NCBI GenBank assembly: GCA_012960315.1
Contig: DUBN01000014.1
Location: forward strand, 1 to 32,787
DNA length: 32,787 nucleotides
Direction of reading: 5' to 3'
Source: Acidimicrobiia bacterium
Lineage (GTDB): Bacteria > Actinomycetota > Acidimicrobiia > Acidimicrobiales > Poriferisodalaceae
A program made the translations under genes and the position numbers. The notes under the pieces were generated by a model. The model was not told the DNA's origin and searched no databases. It saw only the letters and a list, made by a program, of their open reading frames with translations. Shown here one piece after another: positions 8,667 through 15,240 of the stretch. Each line of letters opens with the position of its first letter. The first letter of the stretch is position 1.

Positions 8667-9473
8667 ATGGTCAAATCAGTTGAACAGCACTACGGCAACG
8701 ACGGCATCGTGCAACGAATCCTTGATGCGCTGACCCAAGCGGGGCACAACATTGACGAACTCGATGCAGACGTTCTTGCCGCGGCAGACGAGTTTCACAT
8801 CGGAGGCCGAGAAGGGACAACTCATGTAGCAGCCGCTATCAATATTGCTGCCGGCGATCACCTGCTTGATGTGGGTTGCGGAATCGGCGGTGCAGCACGA
8901 TTTTTGGCTAGCTCGACGGGCGCTTCGGTCACAGGCATCGACCTCACACCTGAGTTCGTCGATGCCGCAATTCAGTTATCCGATCTAGTTGGAGTCGGTG
9001 CGCTAGTTGATTTCAAAGTTGGCTCCGCGCTCGATCTGCCGTTCCTCGATAACAGCTTCGACGCTGTCACCATGCTTCACGTTGGAATGAACATCGAAAA
9101 CAAAGTCCAGATGATGAGTGAACTCGCGAGAGTTTGTCGTTCGGGAGGAACAGTGGTCGTATACGACGTAACCACTACCGGAGAGGGCGACCTTCCCTAT
9201 CCAATGCCGTGGTCAACAACAGCCGAATTCAGTTTCCCGGAGCCAGCAACGACATATGAAGCAGCCGGAGTTGATGTCGGTCTCGAACACGTCAGTAGCT
9301 CGAATCACTATGATTTAGCTCTCAAATTCTTTAACGAGCCACCATCTACTCCCCCACCAGTATCACTCGGGCATTTAATGGGGCCCCGAATGATGGAGAT
9401 GCGCGACAACGCCTCAGATGCAATCAACCAGGGCTTAATCAGTCCTGTCCTCATGACTTTCCTAGTGCCTTAA
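8667..9473 (+). CDS. Class I SAM-dependent methyltransferase (268 aa)
   Basis: The SAM-binding motif I is clear (LLDVGCGIGGAARFLA). It is followed by the acidic motif VTGIDLTPEFVDAA, then DLPFLDNSFDAVTMLHVGMNI and ELARVCRSGGTVVVYDV. The N-terminal HYGNDGIVQRILDAL segment resembles small-molecule methyltransferases such as sarcosine/dimethylglycine methyltransferases. I chose the ATG at 8667 because AAGGAGG (8653-8659) lies 7 bases upstream. An in-frame ATG at 8598 would overlap the previous gene and add 23 unlikely residues. It is the last gene of the CaiB run and converges, 3 bases away, on the Rid-like gene. Confidence 0.88.
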   Translation: MVKSVEQHYGNDGIVQRILDALTQAGHNIDELDADVLAAADEFHIGGREGTTHVAAAINIAAGDHLLDVGCGIGGAARFLASSTGASVTGIDLTPEFVDAAIQLSDLVGVGALVDFKVGSALDLPFLDNSFDAVTMLHVGMNIENKVQMMSELARVCRSGGTVVVYDVTTTGEGDLPYPMPWSTTAEFSFPEPATTYEAAGVDVGLEHVSSSNHYDLALKFFNEPPSTPPPVSLGHLMGPRMMEMRDNASDAINQGLISPVLMTFLVP

Positions 9474-9476
9474 CGA

Positions 9477-10232
9477 TCAGAGTGTTTTCTCGATTGATAC
9501 ACGTCGAACATCCATCTCAAAGCTCAAACCTTCAATAGGCGGATGGGCAATATGCCAATGCAGACCCACACCAACAGCGGACCCGACGCGCCCCAGTAAT
9601 GTCGCTCCCGCTTGTGAGAACCAGTCGTGAGCACAGTAGACATCAACTGTTGAGCAGTCGTTCCAGGCAACTCCCATTGCCGACATGCGATCTTCCATTT
9701 CCTGACATACCTGGGCAATTCGTAGACGCCACGCCTCGGCCCCCTCCGCTCCATCGCCAACGATGCTGCTGGGCTGAAGATCGCTTTGATCCATCAAGTC
9801 ACCGGCGCCGGCAACCACGAACGATGCCGGTCGCTCCGCTGGTGCCGAGCGAACGTAGCTAAAGGCATACAGGGAGGCCTCATCGGGAGGGTGGTGTGCA
9901 GGTGCAACGTTGGTACGAGCGATGGGGTTGTCGTCTCCCACAAGCAAACCCCAGTCACCGAGAAGGGACCTGTACTCCTTGTTGAAATCAGCGAACCCTT
10001 CAAACGAATGAGGGCGGGGGCACCGCAACTCAACCGCGCACAGCGCCGTTCGCTTCAATCCTTCGTCAGACGCGATCTCTTCAATTCGTTCAAACCCGAG
10101 GCGCCAGGGCACTGCAGTAGCAAGAGTGACATGAACAATCTCGGCTCCCGGAGCAGCGACAACGCCACCGGAGTAAGGATCAATACCGGGCACGTACGAA
10201 AAAGGGGCGTGTGGACTAGGACGCAGATTCAT
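9477..10232 (-). CDS. Two-domain Rid-superfamily-like protein (251 aa)
   Basis: The sequence shows two weak copies of a Rid-type pattern. The first is PYSGGVVAAPGAEIVHVTL ... CAVELRCPRP ... FADFNKEYRSLLGDWGL. The second is FVVAGAGDL ... RIAQVCQEMEDRMSAMGVAWNDCSTVDVYCAHDWF. A Q-x-x-x-x-E/L-x-x-R-x-x-x-x-G-x-x-W-x-D-x-x-x-V-x-V-Y pattern is typical of Rid domains. From memory it resembles proteins annotated as CnbZ-type 2-aminomuconate deaminases, but I could not check this. A CAGGAG ribosome site precedes the ATG at 10232. It is divergent from the PhyH gene at about 10244/10313. Confidence 0.6.
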   Translation of the reverse strand: MNLRPSPHAPFSYVPGIDPYSGGVVAAPGAEIVHVTLATAVPWRLGFERIEEIASDEGLKRTALCAVELRCPRPHSFEGFADFNKEYRSLLGDWGLLVGDDNPIARTNVAPAHHPPDEASLYAFSYVRSAPAERPASFVVAGAGDLMDQSDLQPSSIVGDGAEGAEAWRLRIAQVCQEMEDRMSAMGVAWNDCSTVDVYCAHDWFSQAGATLLGRVGSAVGVGLHWHIAHPPIEGLSFEMDVRRVSIEKTL

Positions 10233-10312
10233 GAGGTCTCCTGATGGGACAATTCAAGTGTTACACCCTTCACCGGGGCAGTAGCGTCGTTCTTGAGGGC
10301 GAGGGGGCGATA

Positions 10313-11203
10313 GTGGAAAGCCTGACCAGTGAGCAACGAGAACAATGGTCGACGGACGGCTATTTGCATCTTCATGGAGTGCTAGCTCCCGACGAGGTGG
10401 AGTTCTTTAGTCAAGAGCTAGACCGAGTGCGTTTGTTGCCGGGCTACGAACCCGGCAAAGCTCAACTAGGTCATTACGAGTGGATGGATACCTCGAAGAG
10501 CATCGACACCGATGGCTTTATGGATAGGCGCGACCTCCTCAACTACGGCCAGCACTTTCTTGACCTAATTGATCGCCCCGGATTGTTCGATTTGCTTGTC
10601 GACATCATGGGGCCTCACATCATGTTGTCCATGACTCAGGCCATTGTTCGCCCCTCGACTGACACCTTCCCGGGGTACACCCATACCGATGGGGGTGAGG
10701 GGCTTCGAGAAATTCGGGTTTCCGAGACGTCGCCACCTTTGGCTATGAAAGCGATGTACCTATTGAGCGACGTCACTGGCGAAGATGCCGGCGCCTTTAC
10801 TGTCTTTCCGGGAAGTCATTTGCGCACTTTCCCGTGGCGCCGCGAAGAGCCACCCACACCCAATTCTCCGGGGGCGGTGCAGCTTCCCGGCAGCGCCGGC
10901 GACTGTTATCTGTTCTCTCACTCCCTGTGGCATGGGCCGTCACCTAATTATTCCGGCAAAGCCAGAAAGACACTTCTCTATAACTACGCTCAGATGTTTA
11001 TTCGCAGCTACGACCATGAGGTAACACCGGAAGTTACTGGGCAACTAACACCGCGCCAGAGACGTCTCTTAGGCGATCTTGGTTACGGGTTCCGACCAGG
11101 TTCGTATTTCTACGTTCCTCCTGATCAACAAGAAATGATTTATCAAGACGACCGAGGGCCGTCAGGTTGGACCGGGCCAAGCATCGTCGATCAGAGCGGC
11201 TGA
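10313..11203 (+). CDS. Phytanoyl-CoA dioxygenase (PhyH) family Fe(II)/2-oxoglutarate oxygenase (296 aa)
   Basis: The N-terminal SLTSEQREQWSTDGYLHLHGVLAPDEVEFF is the usual PhyH opening. The iron site is the H-T-D of YTHTDGG with the distal His in SLWHGPSPN; RKTLLYNYAQ carries the arginine expected to bind 2-oxoglutarate. FPGSH marks the central strand. The family hydroxylates CoA esters or small secondary metabolites. I prefer GTG at 10313 because family homology starts there, with GAGGGGG in front. The in-frame ATG at 10244 (TGAGG upstream) would add 23 residues without family resemblance and leave only 11 bases to the divergent gene. Either may be used. Confidence 0.87.
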   Translation: MESLTSEQREQWSTDGYLHLHGVLAPDEVEFFSQELDRVRLLPGYEPGKAQLGHYEWMDTSKSIDTDGFMDRRDLLNYGQHFLDLIDRPGLFDLLVDIMGPHIMLSMTQAIVRPSTDTFPGYTHTDGGEGLREIRVSETSPPLAMKAMYLLSDVTGEDAGAFTVFPGSHLRTFPWRREEPPTPNSPGAVQLPGSAGDCYLFSHSLWHGPSPNYSGKARKTLLYNYAQMFIRSYDHEVTPEVTGQLTPRQRRLLGDLGYGFRPGSYFYVPPDQQEMIYQDDRGPSGWTGPSIVDQSG

Positions 11204-11230
11204 GCCTCAAACGCGACTACGGTCCTTCTC

Positions 11231-11920
11231 ATGGGTGAGATGGTTACGTTTGCAAGTAATGGGCACGATGCCCGCGGGCATCTAGCGGTTCCTGATAGCG
11301 GTTCTGGACCTGCCGTGATGGTGATTCAAGAGTGGTGGGGGCTAAACCCGCAAATGAAAGGAGTCGCAGACTTTCTCGCAGGACAGGGTTTCGTGGCTCT
11401 TGCGCCTGACTTGTACCACGGTGAGTTGGCTGGCCATGACGAGATGGACAAGGCCGGGCAGTTGATGACGGATCTTCCTCCTGATCGTGCCGCTCGCGAT
11501 ATGAGCGGTGCTGTCGATTATCTGGCCGAACACAATGCGAATAATGGAACCGGCATCGGAGTTATCGGGTTTTGTATGGGTGGTTTGTTGAGTTTCATGA
11601 TTGCTGCGAATCGTGGCGATGTTGTAAAAGCAGCCGTTCCGTTCTACGGCTTTCCTCAGGGTGAAGGCGAACCGGACTGGGAAGGTCTCACAGCGTCAGT
11701 TAATGGCCATATGGCTTCGCCGGACGACTTCTTTCCTCCCAAAGCAGCGCAAGAACTTGGTCAGCGCCTGCGTGACATGGGGAAAGATGTTGAGATCACA
11801 ATCCATGATGCCGGTCACGGATTCATGAACGAAGAAAACCCGGGAGGAACGTTCGACGATGGCCTTGCCGCCGAGCTATGGCCGCAGACAATCGAGTTCT
11901 TGAAGTCGAAACTCAGTTAA
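11231..11920 (+). CDS. Dienelactone hydrolase family protein (229 aa)
   Basis: Alpha/beta-hydrolase of the dienelactone hydrolase group, of normal length. VMVIQEWWGLNP contains Glu34, matching the conserved glutamate that primes the nucleophile. GFCMGG supplies the nucleophile Cys115. NGHMASPDDFFP supplies the acid, Asp165 or Asp166, and DAGHGFMNEENP the base His196. The enzyme hydrolyses lactones or esters in the cytoplasm; the classic role is in chlorocatechol degradation, but many members act elsewhere. It follows the PhyH gene by 27 bases on the same strand, so the pair may form a hydroxylation/hydrolysis unit. It converges on the TauD-like gene 10 bases away with no obvious terminator. 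Confidence 0.93.
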   Translation: MGEMVTFASNGHDARGHLAVPDSGSGPAVMVIQEWWGLNPQMKGVADFLAGQGFVALAPDLYHGELAGHDEMDKAGQLMTDLPPDRAARDMSGAVDYLAEHNANNGTGIGVIGFCMGGLLSFMIAANRGDVVKAAVPFYGFPQGEGEPDWEGLTASVNGHMASPDDFFPPKAAQELGQRLRDMGKDVEITIHDAGHGFMNEENPGGTFDDGLAAELWPQTIEFLKSKLS

Positions 11921-11930
11921 CGCAGCAGAG

Positions 11931-12794
11931 TTAAACCACAGGATCTACACCTGCAACGGTCACTCGATGCATAACCCGCCGGCGTTCTGTGATCTCGTAG
12001 GGGCGAAGCCGATGGAGAGTTGATCGGTTATCCCACACAACTAAGTCGTTGGCTTGCCACACATGTTCGTATACAAAACGTTCTTTTGTAGCTCCTACTA
12101 GCACCTCTTGAATGAGTTCACGTCCTTCGTTGTGATCCATTCCTTCAACGTGGGAGACATGTGCCCCCATGTAGAGGGACTTGCGTCCGTCCGGATGTGT
12201 CCTCACCCAGGGGTGTGTAACAGGGGGGTACTTAGATTCCTCTTCGGGACTCATCGGATCCATTCGGCCCGGGTTGTTCGCTCGGCTGTAGACGTAGCTG
12301 TGGACCAGATTCTTATCCTCAATCTCGTCGCGCAGCGATAGCGGAAGGTATTTCAATGCTGCATACATGTTGGCAAACTGAGTTTCACCCCCAGATTCGG
12401 GAACTTCCACTGCATAGAGCATCGTGCACAGGCATGGAATCTCGCGAAATGAGCTATCGGTATGCCATCGCTCAGTTCCCCTCAAAAACACGGCTTGGGG
12501 TTCTTCGAAATCCACCACCGCGCCGTCTTTGCGGACATTGGTCAGATCAAAAATCTCTGGGTGGTCAGGGTGACGCTTATCGGGCTCGGGGAGGATCTCA
12601 AGTTCTCCAAAAGCCCTGCCTAGCTGGACTAGACGAGCGGGGGAGATCTCTTGACCGCGCACCAACAACACACCGTTCTCGGTGAGTCCGCTTCGGAGTT
12701 CATCAATAAGACCGTCGTCTAAGGCGCGCCCGTCGTCAAGACCATGTAGCCGCGCTCCGAAGTTATTGCTGAAGGGTTCACACTCCAAAATCAT
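11931..12794 (-). CDS. TauD/TfdA-family 2-oxoglutarate-dependent dioxygenase (287 aa)
   Basis: The TauD fold is clear. ERWHTDSSFREIPCLCTMLYA gives His111 and Asp113, followed by the GGETQFANMYAAL strand. WDNRSTLHRLRPYEITERRRVMHRVTV gives His261 and the 2-oxoglutarate-binding Arg272. N-terminal ENGVLLVRGQEIS and FGELEILPEPDKRHPDHPEI match the substrate-binding half of TfdA/TauD enzymes. The family hydroxylates carbon next to sulfonate, ether or amine groups. It is the last gene of the operon headed by the P450-UbiB fusion and overlaps the PhyH gene by 4 bases (ATGA). Confidence 0.93.
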   Translation of the reverse strand: MILECEPFSNNFGARLHGLDDGRALDDGLIDELRSGLTENGVLLVRGQEISPARLVQLGRAFGELEILPEPDKRHPDHPEIFDLTNVRKDGAVVDFEEPQAVFLRGTERWHTDSSFREIPCLCTMLYAVEVPESGGETQFANMYAALKYLPLSLRDEIEDKNLVHSYVYSRANNPGRMDPMSPEEESKYPPVTHPWVRTHPDGRKSLYMGAHVSHVEGMDHNEGRELIQEVLVGATKERFVYEHVWQANDLVVWDNRSTLHRLRPYEITERRRVMHRVTVAGVDPVV

Positions 12795-13588
12795 GCTTGA
12801 CCAGAAGCAAGAAGCTCAGCCGAATCGATGGTGACAATCGGGCTAAAATCACGCGCAGCGTAGTATTCGGGCCGTTCAAAGCTTTCGCCTCGATTGTCGA
12901 CTGGGCACACATTGACGTAGAGGAGAAGTCTGCGGAGTGGGCTGATGTTGACGGTCGAACCGTGAACGATCGTCATATCCATAAACACAACTGAGCCTGC
13001 CTGCCCAGTGATGGTCTCCAAGCCGTAATCATCAACCAATCTGATCATCGTCTCATCACTAATGTCATAACGATATTTCGATACCTGATCAAAGTCCGGT
13101 GCGTCGGGATCCACTCGCGCTGTTGATACCAAACCTTCTTGATGGGATCTGGGCACAGCCAAAAGCGGAGCGTTCACCTCTGTGACGTCATCAAGGAATA
13201 CGGCGATCATGATTCCCCTGGGTTCGGGAACTCCATCAACGCGGTGATAGGTCCCGAAGTCTTGGTGCCAAGCGACAACCGATCCGTTTGTTTGCTTCAA
13301 GTTGATCCGCGATTGATGAACGTACACGTCACTGTTCAGGAGAGTGCGACTTGGATTAATAAGGTTTTTGTGCCGGCATAACAACGCGAGCCGCTTATCG
13401 AAAAGGTGCATACCCCAGGAGACGTGCGGTGAACCGTCCGCTTCGCGCCCTACCTCTGGCCCGGGACGTTCTAGTACCTCAAGCGCAGCGTCACTTAACA
13501 ACTGCACTTCTTCTTGATCAAATACGTTTGGGATTACGAGCCACCCGCGGTCTCGGAATTCCTGATCTTGATTATCAGTGAGATCCAT
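12791..13588 (-). CDS. PhyH-family oxygenase resembling ectoine hydroxylase (265 aa)
   Basis: The iron ligands are His108 and Asp110 in VAWHQDFGTYHRVDGVPEPR, with the distal His209 in MTIVHGSTVNISPLRR and Arg219/Arg220 for 2-oxoglutarate. The H-x-D-F-x-T-x-H-x-x-D-G-x-P block followed by VFLDDVTEVNAPLLAVPRSH is strongly reminiscent of EctD. No ectABC genes are present, so another substrate is likely. I chose the ATG at 13588: it is preceded by CAGGAGTT and matches the family N-terminus. It overlaps the aldolase stop by 14 bases and the TauD-like gene by 4, so all three are co-translated. Confidence 0.88.
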   Translation of the reverse strand: MDLTDNQDQEFRDRGWLVIPNVFDQEEVQLLSDAALEVLERPGPEVGREADGSPHVSWGMHLFDKRLALLCRHKNLINPSRTLLNSDVYVHQSRINLKQTNGSVVAWHQDFGTYHRVDGVPEPRGIMIAVFLDDVTEVNAPLLAVPRSHQEGLVSTARVDPDAPDFDQVSKYRYDISDETMIRLVDDYGLETITGQAGSVVFMDMTIVHGSTVNISPLRRLLLYVNVCPVDNRGESFERPEYYAARDFSPIVTIDSAELLASGQA

Positions 13589-14372
13589 TTTCAATAACTC
13601 CTGCGCGGATTTGGTCAATTCCAGTCTGCAATGCCGATGTCATTAAGCCGATGTCGTAGCTATAGCTGATCATTCGAAATCCACGATTAACCCATTCGAT
13701 TCCCGTCTCTACTGAGCCAGCGAGACATGCGGCTGTTTTTCCGTGGGTTTCGCAAGCTCCGAGAATTATATCGATGCCTTCCTGCATCTTCGGGTGAGCC
13801 GTGTCGCCCGGCACCTCCAGCGAAAGCGAGAGATCACCGTGACCTAGGTGGGCGACATCAATTCCGGGTAACGACATAATTTCTTCAGCGTTTGCAAGGC
13901 CCTTAGCTGATTCGATTAACACGCAAACCATTGTTCTGTCGTGGGCGCCGGAGATGATCTCCGGGACAGATTCGGAACTGTAATCATCATGGGCTCCACC
14001 GAACATGGCTCCGCGTTGGCCCGCCGGGGGGTAGCGAGTCCATTTCAGGAATTCTTCAGCTTGCTCGGCGGTTTCACACATCTGGAAAAGCATTCCCATG
14101 GCTCCGAGGTCTAGAAGACTCGCTGTGTACTGGTAACTGGTGTCGGGAGGTCGAACTAGAGGGACGATGTTGAGCCCTCGACACAATCCAAGTTGGATCT
14201 TCATTTCTGCCATGGAGAAGCCGCTGTGTTCCATGTCGTAGAACACGAAACTCGAACCAGCATTTTCGAGGATTTTGGGTAACCCTGCACTTAGGAATTC
14301 GAAGACCATCGTCCCGTAATGAGTTTCGCCACTTGCCAATGCCGTCTTCAAGGGGTTAGTGCGCATGCTCAT
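13575..14372 (-). CDS. HpcH/HpaI aldolase (citrate lyase beta/2-keto-3-deoxy-acid aldolase superfamily) (265 aa)
   Basis: A TIM-barrel class II aldolase of the HpaI type. It shows SSFVFYDMEHSGFSMAEMK with the conserved D-x-E-H, GAMGMLFQMCETAEQAEEF, VLIESAKGLANAEEI with the metal-binding glutamate, and IDVAHLGHGDLSLSLEVPG with the metal-binding aspartate. It splits or forms hydroxy-keto acids from pyruvate or a related keto acid and an aldehyde. It lies 55 bases downstream of the B12-type regulator in the same operon and overlaps the EctD-like oxygenase. A hydroxylation-then-cleavage sequence within the operon is a reasonable inference. Confidence 0.9.
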   Translation of the reverse strand: MSMRTNPLKTALASGETHYGTMVFEFLSAGLPKILENAGSSFVFYDMEHSGFSMAEMKIQLGLCRGLNIVPLVRPPDTSYQYTASLLDLGAMGMLFQMCETAEQAEEFLKWTRYPPAGQRGAMFGGAHDDYSSESVPEIISGAHDRTMVCVLIESAKGLANAEEIMSLPGIDVAHLGHGDLSLSLEVPGDTAHPKMQEGIDIILGACETHGKTAACLAGSVETGIEWVNRGFRMISYSYDIGLMTSALQTGIDQIRAGVIENGSH

Positions 14373-14427
14373 AGTGTCGCAGATTCAGCGAGCAAAATTT
14401 TAGGTGACCACCACGAGAGATTCGGCA

Positions 14428-15240
14428 CTAGCCACTCAATTGCTCCAGTTGTTCGAGCATGGATGGGAATCCGTTCACTGAAATCACTTCTTCAGGCAAG
14501 CTCGCCCAGATACCGCCCACTAGCACCGGCATTTGAGGCAACGATGAATGCACCTGGTTGACGACATCAACAATCACTGATTCAGGTGTTGAACTCACGG
14601 TGCTGAGAACCAGCGCCAGGAGCTGATCGGTCGACTGCGCCGCTTGAATAATCGTGTCGACCGGGCTGTCCGCACCGAGGTTAAAGGGAACAAAACCGCG
14701 ACTACGAATCAGTTCGGTGCAAATTTCGGCCGGTAGCCCATGGGTTTCGAGCGGGGGGCAGGCAATCAATACGCTGCCGCGTTTGCGGCCACGCCGCTGC
14801 GGCAACCCCTGAATACGACCCAATATGGCAGACACAATGCTGGAGGCTCGGTGTTCTTCGAAAACTTGCAACCGCCCGTGCGCCCATTCATCCCCGATTG
14901 AGCGCAAGGCAGGGACCATCACTTCACAGATGACGTCTTCGACGCTCGCTCCTACATCGAAAGCTCCTTGCACTACAGACCAAGAACCCGGTTGGTCGCC
15001 TGTCAACAACGCTTGCAACAACATGCCGGATTTTTTGCCAAGCGCCCAATTACCTCTTCCCGATGGAGCTGGCGCTGTCCGCGAAAGGCGGTCTAGATCA
15101 GATGCCGATACCTGCCAACTGCCGCCGTCTTTTGTAGCGGTCAACTTGCCTGATCGGACATATTTGTAAACGGTCATGTAATGCAGTCCCATCCGTTCCG
15201 CCGCTTCGTTGAGACTGAGTAGCTCATTTGCGCCAGTCAC
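14428..15240 (-). CDS. CarH/LitR-like cobalamin-binding transcriptional regulator, possible light sensor (270 aa)
   Basis: Residues 7-52 form an excisionase/MerR-like helix-turn-helix (LLSLNEAAERMGLHYMTVYK ... GGSWQVSASDLDRL). Residues about 65-145 form a four-helix bundle with Trp119, Glu129 and His130 (EWAHGRLQVFEEH). This is exactly the W-x9-EH signature that cradles adenosylcobalamin in CarH photoreceptors. Residues about 155-270 form a B12-binding Rossmann domain with PPLETHGLP (candidate axial ligand His167), NLGADSP and VLVGGIW. CarH proteins bind DNA in the dark with adenosylcobalamin and release it in light. The GTG start overlaps the P450-UbiB stop by 4 bases (GTGA), so the regulator is embedded in the operon it may control. 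Confidence 0.85.
   Translation of the reverse strand: MTGANELLSLNEAAERMGLHYMTVYKYVRSGKLTATKDGGSWQVSASDLDRLSRTAPAPSGRGNWALGKKSGMLLQALLTGDQPGSWSVVQGAFDVGASVEDVICEVMVPALRSIGDEWAHGRLQVFEEHRASSIVSAILGRIQGLPQRRGRKRGSVLIACPPLETHGLPAEICTELIRSRGFVPFNLGADSPVDTIIQAAQSTDQLLALVLSTVSSTPESVIVDVVNQVHSSLPQMPVLVGGIWASLPEEVISVNGFPSMLEQLEQLSG

Noticed and set aside
12791-13588. Assignment of the EctD-like gene as true ectoine hydroxylase
   Set aside because: Only the iron-site block is similar; no ectABC genes are nearby and the operon context is different.
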